From NCBI RefSeq assembly GCF_010389155.1, contig NC_057763.1, forward strand, positions 37,926,645 through 37,990,644: DNA of 64,000 nucleotides. Reading direction: 5' to 3'. This document shows positions 25,848 to 36,984 of the stretch, one piece after another; the stretch's first letter is position 1; every line of letters begins with the position of its first letter. Source of the DNA: Erigeron canadensis. Taxonomy: Eukaryota > Streptophyta > Magnoliopsida > Asterales > Asteraceae. Both the position numbers and the translations under genes were made by a program. Below the pieces are notes generated by a model. It had not been told where the DNA came from. It saw only the letters and a program-made list of their open reading frames with translations, and did not search any database.

Positions 25848-27310
25848 CTAGTATGTAGAGATGCATCTTCTATGTGTAGGAACTTTCAATTTTTTCTGAT
25901 TTAATTCTTCATTCCATACTTTTGCAATATCTTCAGAAATTTTAATAGCATCAGCAGATGCACCAGCTAGTCCTCTTCTTGTAAAACCTGATGCATACAA
26001 TCCACACTTTCCTTTCCAACCATTGGGAAATGGGGTCTTTGGGAATCCATTTTTAGCAAAGAAATCAGTTTCCTGTTTTTCAAAATTCCATTAGTCAAGC
26101 TGAAAGATTCAATCTTTATAACATAAAACAGAACAAAGATGTAAACTTTTTCTCACCTGAAGCCAATATGGGACATTGCTACGATACCCAGTTGCCAAAA
26201 CAACTGAATCGACATCGAGTGTTTCGCCATTGACTAGTTCGACTGAGCTCGAGTTGAATCTTTTGACCCCGGGGACTACGTTGATCTCTCCTGACCGAAT
26301 TCTTTCGAGTGCACCAATGTCTAGAACCGGGGTCTTTCCATGTTTGTTTTTGAGTGTTAATGGGCCTAAAGATGGTCTTTTGATTCCATAAGTTTGTGTG
26401 TTTCCAAGAATGAACCATGCCAGGACTAATAGAAGCTTGTCAACTAGCCATAGTGGTAGCCATTTCATTAGCATCATGGCTAGATCAAATGTAGATTTTC
26501 CCATAATTTCTCTAGGCAAAACATGAACCTGTAATGAAAAAGAGACTGATTAGATACTTAAATTATAATGGGTATTCGTTTTCTTGAAAAAAAATTCAAT
26601 CTTTTTTTGTGGGGTTAATTCAAATATTTTTCAAGATTACTACTTACCGAGCTTCTAACAACCATATATGGTTTGGCATTGTGGTTTGAGAGGTCCAAAG
26701 AGACTTCCATGCCGGAATTTCCACATCCGACGACTAATACTTTCTTTCCATTGTATTTCTCACCGGACTTGTAATCTTTTGCATGAATGACTTCACCGGA
26801 GAATTCTTTTAGTCCATTGATCTCGGGTACTACTCCGTCGGCATTTTCTCCGCTTGCTACTACAAGCATTTGGCAAATGTACTCTGTTTCAGCCGGGCCT
26901 GACCCGTTTGTGGAAACGGTCACAACCCGCCAGAGATGGCAGGCTTCATCGTACTTAGCAGATTGAACGCATTCATTGAATTGTGGCTTGATGTCAAACT
27001 TTTGTGCATAGTTCTCGAGATATGTGATGAATTGTCTCTTTGTTGGGTATTCGGGGTACTCCTCGGGGAAAGGTAGCTTAGGAAGTTGGCAGAATTTTTT
27101 CGGCAAGTGAAGTTTGAGGCGGTCATAGGTGCGTTTTTGCCACAAGGAAGCAATGCAGTCGGATCGTTCAATGACAACAAATGGAATTTCTTGTTCCCTA
27201 AGGCAAGCTGAAACAGCTAGCCCAGAGGGTCCGGCCCCGACTATGACAGGGCCGTTGACCCACACACACCGACGGCCACATAAGTCATTTTGACTTGAAA
27301 AGCTTAACAT
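25848..27310 (-). CDS. YUC: YUCCA flavin-containing monooxygenase (auxin biosynthesis)
   Basis: Exons on the minus strand: 27310-26648, 26528-26157 and 26072-25848 (TAG), all phase 0, giving 419 residues, the usual YUCCA length. The enzyme converts indole-3-pyruvate to indole-3-acetic acid using NADPH and O2, the rate-limiting step of the main auxin pathway. Visible motifs: FAD-binding GAGPSG at 25-30; [20 protein letters not shown] after it; a [10 protein letters not shown] segment at about 172-181, the FMO signature position; NADPH-binding [10 protein letters not shown] at about 195-204; and [10 protein letters not shown] at about 332-341. [18 protein letters not shown] and HRRCIS near the C-terminus place it with the YUC3/5/7/8/9 group rather than YUC1/4 or YUC2/6; this subgroup call is from memory of family patterns. 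The start is the ATG at 27310, since upstream in-frame codons give no better Met. No frameshift or missing key residue is seen. Confidence 0.96.
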
Positions 27311-27440
27311 TTTTGGAAATTTCTTGGATTCCAAGATATAGTCTTTCGAAGTTTTATTAGAGTTTTAGAAGGTGAGTATTGTTTGTATGTTTACAAGTGA
27401 TGATTTATGTTGGAATGAAGTGAGAAGTTAGGGGGAAGAT

Positions 27441-27451
27441 GTATATATATA
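27441..27451 (-). promoter_or_regulatory. TATA box of the YUCCA gene
   Basis: On the minus strand CTATATATATAC lies about 130 bases upstream of the start codon, a fitting distance for a plant 5' UTR of about 100 bases. Confidence 0.5.
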
Positions 27452-28743
27452 GGGGACTCGCATATGGGCCTATGGGGAGTGGTGTGATAAGGTCAATTAT
27501 TCCATTAAATTGCATCTTTGAAAGGTCCATCCCCAAATCATAAGCTAACTAACTTTCTCTAGTTAAATAAATTTATATTTTATCATACTAATTATTAGAA
27601 TCATTGTATTATACTTAAAATATATATGGCAATCATATGATCATATATCATAGTGGCATTAGATTTAAGTAAATCTTTTGGGATTCGATTAATTATATAT
27701 GGATCGAATTGAAGCAATTTAATTTCGGCCGTTTGGTAAAGAAAATAACATAATCCTAGCTAGCTTTAGTATGGAACACGACACTAGCTGATATGAAGAA
27801 ACAATAGGAGTTTGAAGGAGTAGAAGCCTAAATAGTTACATAAAATTCTTCAACAATTTCGGTTTCAAAATTAATCATCATAGATGCATTTCTAAAGGTG
27901 GTCAGAAAAAGATTCAGAAACAATCACAGGGTATTCCAACTTAAGCGTTACAATAAATAACATACTGACTGTTCTATCAAGTTATATAATTAGTTACTGG
28001 CATAATATTTTCAAACAAATTGATATTTCTTTGTTTTCCATTTTTCATAATATAAGCAAATAATCTAATTAACGATATGTACTGTATCATGTATGTGCTT
28101 GATTACCTAATTGATCAATGACCGCACAATAAATTTCATGATAGTTTTAACATAGAAGCAGTAAGTTAATTCTAGAGTAATAGGGCATAGGATGTTAAAG
28201 TTTTCTTTGATCCCAAAAAAGTCTTACAACAAATTTTATATATCTTTTTTTCACTAATGTAACTAGACATAAAAACATTAAAAGAAAGATAAAGTTGATT
28301 TGACCTTGGGGGAATCCACCAAGATTCGAATCATATTTTTTACAATTGTAGAATTGGATTATTAAGGGATTTTTTGAGAGTTCTGATTTCATCTCAAGTA
28401 TGCATAGTTTGAGCTCCGAATACTATCCAATTAGATGTCACTGTGGTGTCTCGGATGTTAATTACTTAACACTGATCGCTAACTCGTTAAAATAATAAAA
28501 AAATAGTCATATAAACACAAAAAAAAAGAGAAAAAAAAGCTGTTGATGTTAACCATATATATGAGAAAAGATTCTTTTTGAGTGAGATTTTCTATTTTTA
28601 TATTTTTCTGAAAATGTTGAGTCTGATATATAGATGACCGTGACCCTGCTATAGGTTGGTATAGTATAGTATTTTTGGACTGAAGTAAAAACTTGTAAAA
28701 TAGTATAAACAGGGGGAGCAAATAGAACGAAAGGAATTAATAA

Positions 28744-28970
28744 TGACGTGTCATTGAGTTATACGTAAATGGGCCCCTGGTTACATGAGTTTGCGGTCTA
28801 CGTGGCAAGAAGGGGGCGTACCGACAGTGTGTTCACATGGATCAACAGTCACAAGGCTGGACCCCTGCTAGCCAACTTGGTCCTGACTCACTCACGCACT
28901 CTCGTACCAATTACTATTCCTAGCCACTTAACCCCAGCAGGCCAGCTAGCTAGCCGTACTTATTATCAAT
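28744..28970. other. GC-rich block with ACGT-core motifs upstream of YUCCA
   Basis: This stretch is clearly richer in G+C than the flanks. It carries TGACGTGTCA at 28744-28753 and ACGTGGC at 28800-28806 (bZIP/ABRE-type ACGT cores) and TGGGCCCC at 28770-28777 (TCP-type). It is about 1.4 kb upstream of the YUCCA start. A 70-codon frame crosses it but shows no protein character. It may be a distal regulatory module or a transposon fragment. Confidence 0.35.
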
Positions 28971-30911
28971 TAATATTGTAATTAACTATCGATAATGGAT
29001 ATACGAAAATTCAAATGTCAGAATTTTGGATAGTGATGGTTGATAGCTTGAATCATTATGCGTTTTCTAAAATATACTTTAGTAGTGATATTAAATTCCA
29101 TAATATCGTGATAATAGTTGCTTAAGTATCCAAATTCGTAATACTATATAATGTAAATCATGTAATGTATATTCAAAGTTTCTGTATTTTTTTAAAAGCC
29201 AATAGTAAGTTTCTACTAGTTGATATCTATCAATTACGGAGTAGTAGGTTGTAAATTGAAGTCTCGTTGTAAACATAATTGTGGAATTTATTTCGCTAAT
29301 TAAGTCGTAGACTCGTAGTTGTCTTTCTAAAAGAAAATAAAGGTTAACATCGTGGTTTTGAATTTGAACCTTCAATTCAACAATCATTTCAAAGGTCCAA
29401 TTTGACAATCCTTGATAATTTGAAGTGTTGGTTTTGTTTTTCTTTATCCAAGTTTTATAACTTTTTCATTAAACTTACGTAGACGACATTGCCCTAGCTA
29501 ATTCTTAATCTTTGTGTTCTAGAAATTGATTAAGGCAAATTAATTGGTATTATATATACTACGTACCTTATGGATCATTTGAAGTTGATAATTAATGAAG
29601 TAAAATTCAGTACCATCAAGCTGCCAAGAAATTAACTTTTTTCCATTTATTTGAATATCGATCGACGACTAGCTAGGATGTCATAAATCCATACTTCAAG
29701 GATAGATCGGACTTATGACACCAAGTTCGACTCAAGAATGTTCATATATAATTAATTAATAATCTCTAGCTTTGAAGTTATAAGTTAATTATGGGTTGAA
29801 ATTGAAATAAATAGTACGAGTAGAAAACTAGCTAGCTAGATTTTAGAATGATATATTATATAGTTTAACTACTTTTCTAGACTTTATCTACGATTGTGGG
29901 CATTCACATGAGAATAGCATCGCCGCTATCTACAGCAAACAATGATTAAACAAATTAAAACTACATTTACAATTAAATATGTCCATACAGAGTGATCTTT
30001 TCAGTAGCTTCATGGACGAGAATCAATGAGCTAGCTTGCATTGTAAAAATATTATCACACACGCGTTTAACAACTAGCTAGGTAGCAACTAATGTGAACT
30101 ACCTCATGACATTATATTTATTTTTTATTATAGGCGTTAATGATGACTAATTAATTAAAGAGACTAAAGTACGACAAATTAAAGACTAATTTTAGGGTTT
30201 TATTATACCTTTATAGGCTCTTATTTGTATGCAAATTAGATAGTCTTACTTAGTCATCTCTCGATTAAATATATATATATATATATATATATTTCAATAA
30301 AGCGATTTGATTAAGTTGAGACTTTTTGAGTTGGTTGAATGATGGGAAGGAGAGGGGGAAGCATGTGATTATGAACTTTTATGATCACATATTTGCTCCT
30401 TTCAATGAAGGTTTGGAGCTATGGGGTTTGGCCTTTTCTAGGGTTTCTAAAATATTACGTACTTCTTGTTCAATTAAATAAAAGTATCATTTGGAAAGTA
30501 CCTCCAAAGATGTCAAAACGACTTAGCAACCATGATTCACATTCAATCAAAATTAAGCTAGTTTGGTTAAGCCTAAAAACATTCGATCATGGGTCTGTCA
30601 TTGTTCATACACACTATACCCAAAGATCCATGTTTTTAATCAACATCGTTTTTTATACTGTAAGTCAAAGGACGGTAAAATCCATAAAATCCATTTTCAA
30701 TCCTTAGATACCAAAAAAACATCATCTATGTTGTCGTGAGCTATCACGACACGTTAACTTGGTACCAAAAGGTCATTGTTGTGGTCAATAGACCTCATGG
30801 TACATCATTCCATAATATTATGTTAATTATTTCGTTATCTTTAAGTCTTGTATATTTTTCAAAAGTAGAGGAAAGAAAACGACCGAGTGATGCTATGTAT
30901 CAAGTATGAAC

Positions 30912-30985
<74 letters not shown>
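30912..30985. repeat. (TAA)n microsatellite
   Basis: About 24 uninterrupted TAA units, a perfect trinucleotide tract and probably polymorphic. Confidence 0.98.
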
Positions 30986-30986
<1 letters not shown>

Positions 30987-32238
30987 CACTTGTTTGTTAT
31001 TAAATTCTTCGCAAATGAGGCCAGGAAACTTCCAAGTGCAATAAGCAGAGCAAAAGATACAACATACCCGACGAAGATAGAGTGAGTACTTAGTGTTTAA
31101 TTAAATATATACAGTACTTTAAGAACTTCCTTTTTAGGATATCAATATATAATGCGACTTAGTTTCTTTTTTAGGTAATACCAGCCTAGCCAAATACTTT
31201 ACAGCAATAGATTAATATGTTTTAGGCCTTAAAGGCTATGAGAATAATCACTAGTAGTAGGTGCTGCGAAACAAAAGTGTGGTTTTGGACGAATATACTT
31301 TTCTTAAAGGCAACTATAGATATATGAAATATCTTGGAAATCGTTCTTACTCTTTGATTATAAAGTAATGTGCGCCAAAAACTTAGCCAGTACAATAAGC
31401 CTTATTGTATAATCGGGATAATCACGCGTACTCAAAAAAGTTAACAAGTGAATCATATATATTAAAAATATATATTAATTATATATGTTTGTGTATGTGT
31501 ATGTGTATGTGTATGAATTTTATTTTTTTTTTAAACAAAAAAGATGAAGTATTAGTATTAATAACACCAAACTAGCAAGAAGCTACCAAATACATAACAA
31601 AATGCATGCTTCGAAAGAGAATAGAAACAACATTAAGAAGTAATTGATTATTAGATATGAGAACTGATATTCGTACACTATTTTTTATAATTATATCATT
31701 ATGTACATTGTATATATAGCTGTAAAAGCCAGTAATACACAACTGTGGTACATACTAAATTATAAAGTGGACTTTTATTATAGTACTGGTGTAGTGTGGA
31801 TTGATAACATCCTATACGTGTGTTAAGATATAATATGATTGAAAAATGGCAACAACACGATGAGTTACGATCGCAATATAGAGATCGAATAACAGGTACA
31901 CTTGTCGCTTGCATTAATATATATTGTCATAATTAACTCATTAATGTCGATAAAAGAATGATTTAATTATGTTTTTATCATATTGATAGATAGATACATT
32001 AATATACAGACATATAAAGATGCAATATTCCTAAAATTTTACATTCATATGTGTACACGTAGGCCGGTTAAGACATGCTAAACATACATTTATATAACAT
32101 CGTCTATTATCTCTACATATACTGCATACTCCGTATTACTGTAGTTAATTGTTAGTTAATATATTTGCAGGCTGCTATTAATTATTAACTAAAAAATGCG
32201 TAAATGAGGAACGTGTAAGTGTAGGCAGCTAAGAAGCT

Positions 32239-32366
32239 AGACAATGGGTTCGTCCCTAGGCTCGTTCGACATACAGGGACGAGTCAACACCGTTGGGTGG
32301 GACTTGTTCCACGCTCGTTCGGGTCACTCGTCCGGGTGGTTCGTTCCTGCAGGGACGAGCGGTTTG
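32239..32366. repeat. GC-rich segment with repeated CAGGGACGAG and CTCGTTCG
   Basis: CAGGGACGAG occurs at 32274-32283 and 32350-32359; CGTCCCT at 32251 is its inverse, and CTCGTTCG occurs twice (32261, 32312). The composition contrasts with the AT-rich flanks. It sits beyond the 3' end of the small ORF at 32609-32986, and may mark the edge of a transposon that carries it. Confidence 0.5.
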
Positions 32367-32608
32367 TTTGATTTTTTTTTTTTTTGAATGCAACGGATAG
32401 TTGTAAGTTTTGAATATTGGCAAAACAAGTCCCTTAAGTGTCACCTTTGTATCAATTTGGTTCCTATAAGTGTCACCTTTAGTCCCTTTAACGGCTACTC
32501 TTTTATTATCAGAACACATTTTATAATCAAACGACATTACATGATTAAAAGACATAAATAAAGAACAAATTACATGATTAAAACACGAAATACATAATAA
32601 CGTTTCGG

Positions 32609-32986
32609 TTACTCGTCATCATCTTTGACTGACATTTTTCCGAAGCCACAATTAGCATATTCGTTCAGCCACCACTTGCCATGTTGGGGGCATTTGACTT
32701 CCCACGTTGATTTATCTTCTCCGCAGTTGTCGTGGTACGATTCGGCCAAAGTGCATTGGTCACCCAACGTATGATCGGCCTTAAAAACATCATCGACCAC
32801 CCTCAAGACCTTCTTGCTCTCATCCTGCAGAAACAATGAATATGTCTCTTCGTGTTTGGAGACCTTGCGGCCTGGTGCTTGTAATGCCTCAACCTGCTAC
32901 TCGCATTTTTGCCTTTTCTCTCGTAGGTAACCGATGATCCCAAAGAGCTCAGCTTGAAGGAGGGTGTTCTCTTTGATATCAGCCAT
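32609..32986 (-). pseudogene. Small unknown ORF with one in-frame TAG
   Basis: Starting at ATG 32986 the frame runs MADIKENTLLQAELFG and on to a TAA at 32609, 126 codons with a single TAG (32899-32897, codon 30) after QKCE. The part after the stop remains protein-like: HEETYSLFLQDESKKVLRVV (helical), DQCTLAESYHDNCGEDKSTW, KCPQHGKWW and a C-terminal DDDE. The N-terminal half aligns with the plus-strand ORF at 33346: MADI, then EL, KR/KK, C, and Q-LQ in register, and the TAG falls where that copy has Glu. It is therefore probably a recently disabled member of a small family; a sequencing error or recoding is also possible. An initiation at 32836 inside the frame would be an alternative. I do not recognise the family. 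Confidence 0.55.
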
Positions 32987-32999
32987 GATTTTTGTTTTT

Positions 33000-33345
33000 A
33001 TCTATTTTCAGTGAGACGAGGTCGATGAACATTCTTTTTTTATGATGAGGACGTCATTTACTTAGAAAAGTGAGTGGATTTGTAGAAGAATGAAACTGAA
33101 TTGTGCTATGGCTTGGTATTTATAGAGTCACAATCCAAGTAGCCGTCCAGGGACTAGAAGTGTAAATGAGTTTAAAATTTTGGCCGTTTGAGGGACTAGA
33201 AGCGTAAATATTTTGAATTCAAACGCTGGAGGGACTGGAAGTGTAAATTATTTTGCTTTTTGAACGTTGGGGGAGCGTCATTTAGTTTACCTATAGATAC
33301 TGGCCTCTTTGATTAAACATTTCTGATAAAATCACCAACACCTAA
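33000..33345. promoter_or_regulatory. Shared intergenic region of two divergent small ORFs, with triplicated repeat
   Basis: About 360 bases separate the two start codons. The repeat GGGACTAGAAGTGTAAAT occurs three times with small changes (about 33150, 33192 and 33231), spaced about 40 bases. AGTAGCCGTCCAGGGACT at 33138-33155 is the inverse of AGTCCCTTTAACGGCTAC at 32481-32498 on the far side of the minus-strand ORF. TATTTATAGAG at about 33117 is a plausible TATA element for the minus-strand ORF. Confidence 0.45.
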
Positions 33346-33612
33346 ATGCCTTCTTCATCACGACCCCCTAACCGAAAACCACCAATGACTGTCGATCAAG
33401 TGGATGACAGTATCATGGCTGATATACTCGACCACAAAATGTTCAAAGAGGAGCTTGTTGCAATTGGTGAAAAACTAAATGCGAAGAAGCAATGGTGTCA
33501 AGAACAAATTGGTTATTTACAAACTGGGTATTGTACCCATCTTGAGAGTCAATACTTTATTAGCTATTTGAAGGTGAAGATCGAGAAATACAAGTTGTTG
33601 TGCAACAACTAG
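33346..33612 (+). CDS. Small unknown protein, 88 residues, paralogue of the divergent ORF
   Basis: An uninterrupted frame from ATG 33346 to TAG 33612. The first 24 residues are Pro/Ser/Arg-rich (MPSSSRPPNRKPP) and absent from the divergent copy; MADI at about 24 then begins the shared part, which is helical and charged (EELVAIGEKLNAKKQWCQEQ), probably coiled coil. It ends in KLLCNN, well short of the Cys/Trp-rich tail of the other copy, so it may be truncated or diverged. The matching register over about 35 residues is the reason to treat it as a real, if possibly decayed, gene. No known domain is recognised. Confidence 0.45.
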   Translation: MPSSSRPPNRKPPMTVDQVDDSIMADILDHKMFKEELVAIGEKLNAKKQWCQEQIGYLQTGYCTHLESQYFISYLKVKIEKYKLLCNN

Positions 33613-33959
33613 CTTCTGCAGTCATCACCTTGAACCATTTTATCATAACAGCCAGAGCACTTTATGCGATGAAGAAATAAATTGTGTAATGTTTTATGCG
33701 TGTTTTTGCATTATTTTTAAATAAATTGTGTAATGTTTCAAGTATTGTAATGTTTATTTTATAAATAAATTGTGTAATGTTTCATGTGTGAATAAAGTGT
33801 TTTTTATTTGGGTATTTGATATGTCCATTTATATATACATTCCCATATTGTTTGTAAGTCGTTTTAAGCTTAATTATGTGCAAATTACATGTATATTCGA
33901 TGCTTTGATGGTATTGTTAGTGGTTTCAGTCTTAGAACAGGTGAAATGGTTAGAAACGG

Positions 33960-35330
33960 CTTTCGGATGACTAAAAGATGCATTAGGATGGTTCATGGAA
34001 GCGTACGAGTGAAGACGGAATGAAAACTACAAGTTTTGGCTGAAAACAGAGCAGGTGCGTCGCACCTTGAAGGTTGGTGCGGAGCATTTTATGATCAGAA
34101 AGTTGGAAGATGTGAGAAAACAGGGAGGTGCGGCGCACTTACCCTGTGGTGCGTCGCATATCGGGCAGAGGAATTTTTGGAAACAAGGCCAGGTGCGCCG
34201 CACCTGATGCTTGGTGCGTCGCACCTATAGGTCGGTTTGTGAAGACTTTTTGTAAACTCTATAAATACAGACCAAAACCCTCCCATTCGACATTCATTCA
34301 CCTCCAGTCGATTTTAAGGTTCTTTGAGGCAATATTCAACAGCTTTTACGTCCATCAAGGTCTAAGGGTTGTTCGTGAGCTTCAAGGCATTCAGTTATCG
34401 ATTTTCTTAGCTTTCACTTGTTTTCTACATATTGGTACAATATGTTCTCTTATACTTTTACTCTTTGTGCTATGTTTATGATTATGAGTAGCTAAATAAT
34501 TCATCATCCACTGAGATGAAGTGATACATTGACTATGGTTGCATGTTTTTAATCCAAGTTGATTTTATTAACGTTATGTCGTAATCTTAATGAATCGTTT
34601 TCTTGTTCTATATTATTATGCTTGTTGATGATATTTATATGCTTTGTCGATTGTGTCGGAAGTACATAAGTAAGATTTCAATTATTTGTCTATGAGTAAT
34701 TGGTGCTAGTTTATGGAGTGATAGTAAACGGCATGGTAATCATAGGAAACGATTTGTTAATAGTTGATGGTGTCACATTAATTTCAAGTAGACATAATTG
34801 TTAATACTTAACCAAAACAAATTAATTAATTAGATTAAATCTTATTAAACGTTGGTGGTGCCTATTTTCTAGGATTGATCTAGTTAGTTAATGGAATTGA
34901 ATAGAGTGATAAGCTTGTTGGCCACCAAGTGAGTTTCTTTGTTCGAGTCTAGGTTATCTTGTCAACATATTTGGATTGGGTCTTAATTTAAATGCAACCG
35001 GAGTTAGTGTATCACGGAGTCGAAAGTGGATGATCCTCTCATCCTATTTGACATAAGACAATTCTCTTTTCGATAAATTCTTAGGAATTTCTAACTCTTT
35101 CAATCAACTAACTTTTTAATATAAGGCCAAGATGACGTGGTGTCTTTAAAAACCAAACTCTTTTTAGCTACTTAAAACTCGCTAGCTCTTTGAAGTCTCT
35201 GTGAAACGAACATTTACTTGCTTTAATCTATATTGCATATGAACGGGTCCACTGCCCGATTGTGTGTGGTATTCGATTCAGAGTATTTTTAAAGATTTTA
35301 ATTTAAACTAGATTTTCACACATCAGTATG
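33960..35330 (+). mobile_element. Probable LTR-retrotransposon remnant (LTR/leader region)
   Basis: A GC-rich palindromic cluster (34053-34225), then TATAAATA at 34260-34267 and a long non-coding leader resemble the U3-R organisation of a plant LTR. The right part (CTTTGAAGTCTCTGTGAAAC, GAACGGGTCCACTGCCC and TTTTCACACATCA, about 35180-35325) is of a type found in retroelement leaders. No gag/pol, second LTR, primer binding site or target duplication is seen. The boundaries are estimates, so a solo or broken LTR is the best reading. Confidence 0.4.
34053..34225. repeat. Five copies of the palindrome GTGCGNCGCAC
   Basis: Copies: AGGTGCGTCGCACCT at 34053-34067; GTGCGGCGCAC at 34128-34138; GTGCGTCGCAT at about 34149-34159; AGGTGCGCCGCACCT at 34191-34205; GGTGCGTCGCACC at 34213-34225. 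The arms are constant while the central base is T, G or C. They lie immediately upstream of the TATAAATA box. Confidence 0.9.
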
Positions 35331-36019
35331 TTTTAGTTTGTTATAACTTTAAAGGGTTAAAAGTGTAAAATTTGGATAAATGGGTAGAATTAAATAATTG
35401 GTGGGTCCAAGACTAGTCCTTGAGAGATGAGTCCATTGGCTGCATTTTGGGGGGGGGGGATTAGTCCTTAGAATGTTTTTTGCTGATGTGGCGCTGACAG
35501 AGACTAGTATTTGGGGATGAGTAGATTCCATTGGATAGCCTCTAATGGTCAAGCTCATTCCTGAGAGTTTGGTCTATTTAGAAACGTCACATCGGTTGTT
35601 AATTAGTTTTGTTACAATTGAGCCACTAAAAGGGTGGGATTGAACTTTAAGTCTATAACTAGCTAGTATTTATATTTAATACAAAGTTGGTTAATATTTA
35701 TATGTGGCGGATAAGGATAATAATGTTGTAAAACTATCAATTGTTTTAGAAGCTTTACTAGAGGACTAATTAATTAAGTAATTAAAAAAAAATAATGGGA
35801 AGTGATATTCGTACAATTTATTTTGATTTATGTATCACAATTGTGTATTACTAACTTGTACACTCAGTTACACAATTTGTACATTGTGGTACATTAATCA
35901 AAACCGGTGGTCTGAATAGCACTTCCCGTTAATAGTACCATATTCCATTGTCTATAGATATTTTTGTTTTTTTAGGAGAAAATCGATTAAGTAAATTCAT
36001 CTATGTATAAATATAGATA
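35331..36019. other. Intergenic sequence with a poly(G) tract
   Basis: No gene. A run of about 10 G lies at about 35450-35459, with the phrase ACTAGTCCTT / GATTAGTCCTTAG around it, suggesting an unclassified repeat. Confidence 0.4.
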
Positions 36020-36365
36020 GGAGAACCTTATTTTGAGAACTCATTTTTTTAAGAATCGTGAGAACTCTTAAATTTCATAATGGAATACATGTTTTTTTTG
36101 TTCATTCGCATGTGAAACGTTGTAAAAATATATGTTGTAGAAGAAATTTTTTTTAGAAACCTTATATATAATCGTTTGTCACATGTGAATAAAAAATGTA
36201 GACAAATTCATTCACAAGTTCATAAAAGGCTAATTTGAAGGTTTCTTGAAAAAGTTTCTACTACAACATATATTTTTATATCATTTCACATGTGAACAAA
36301 TATATAATTTAAGAGTTCTCATGGTTTTCACAAAAAAAAAATGGTTCTTAAAATAAAGAAACTCA
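36020..36365. mobile_element. Foldback MITE, family F2, copy 1
   Basis: The left arm (GAGAACCTTATTTTGAGAAC ... GTGAGAACTCTTAAATT) and right arm (AATTTAAGAGTTCTCATGG ... GGTTCTTAAAATAAAGAAACTC) are inverted repeats, and the inner parts (CGCATGTGAAACGTTGTAAA and ATCATTTCACATGTGAAC) also pair. Related copies lie at 36985-37135 (one arm) and 61957-62292. Confidence 0.75.
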
Positions 36366-36399
36366 ATATATATATATATATATACTCATATATATATTG

Positions 36400-36948
36400 A
36401 GGATAGAGATCAAATGAAAAGGTACCTTAAGAAAAGAAGGGTGAGAAGGTTCATTTTTTTATTTATTTTTTAACTTGGTTTTTGAACTTTTTTTTTTCAC
36501 TTTTTTCATTCTCTCTTTTATTAACTTATTCCATATAAAATTTTTTTAAAAAACATTTAAAATATATTTTTTCAAAGGACGTAGCCCGTAAGCTATAGGC
36601 GAAGCCTCTCGGCTTATGGTGGAGCCATAATAGCTAAGGGCGAAATCCGTTAGGTAGATCACCCCATCATCGATCACTCCTTATGACCTATCACCCTCTA
36701 TGACCTATCACTCCCACCAGCTACCCCTTATTAATATACTTAAAGGCGAAGCCCGTACCGTACCCTTACATGTATAACTTACTAACTCAAGTTAGAAAAT
36801 TTGTATGTTTATTTATTTTTTAAATTTTTTTATGGATTGAACTAATTAAGAAAAGTAAAAAAATAAATAAATAAAAAAACAAGCTAAAAAAAAAACCGAG
36901 TCTTCTCTATCTTCTCTTTTTAAGAACCTTATCTTTGGATTTATACCC
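36400..36948. mobile_element. Foldback MITE, family F3
   Basis: The left end (GATCAAATGAAAAGGTACCTTAAGAAAAGAAG...) and the reverse complement of the right end (AATCCAAAGATAAGGTTCTTAAAAAGAG...) match over about 45 bases. The centre (36580-36770) carries a contrasting block with GGCGAAGCC repeated and TATGACCTATCAC twice. No coding capacity. Confidence 0.55.
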
Positions 36949-36984
36949 GATCGATATATAAAAACACCACAATGGATATACATA

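Larger units (their letters stand above)
27452..32238. other. YUCCA upstream region and intergenic sequence
   Basis: No protein gene supported in about 4.8 kb. Notable items: the GC-rich block at 28744-28970, an (AT)n run at about 30269-30292, the (TAA)n tract at 30912-30985, and a GTATGT microsatellite at about 31490-31515. Confidence 0.5.

Noticed and set aside
26176..27180. Several frames overlapping YUCCA exons 1 and 2 on both strands
   Set aside because: They are out-of-frame shadows of a complete, motif-rich YUCCA gene.
28769..28981. 70-codon frame in the GC-rich block upstream of YUCCA
   Set aside because: Openness is explained by higher GC; no domain, no splice signals.
34027..34481. 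Four overlapping frames rich in GASHL/GAPHL words
   Set aside because: They translate the GTGCGNCGCAC palindromes in different frames and lie in a retroelement promoter.
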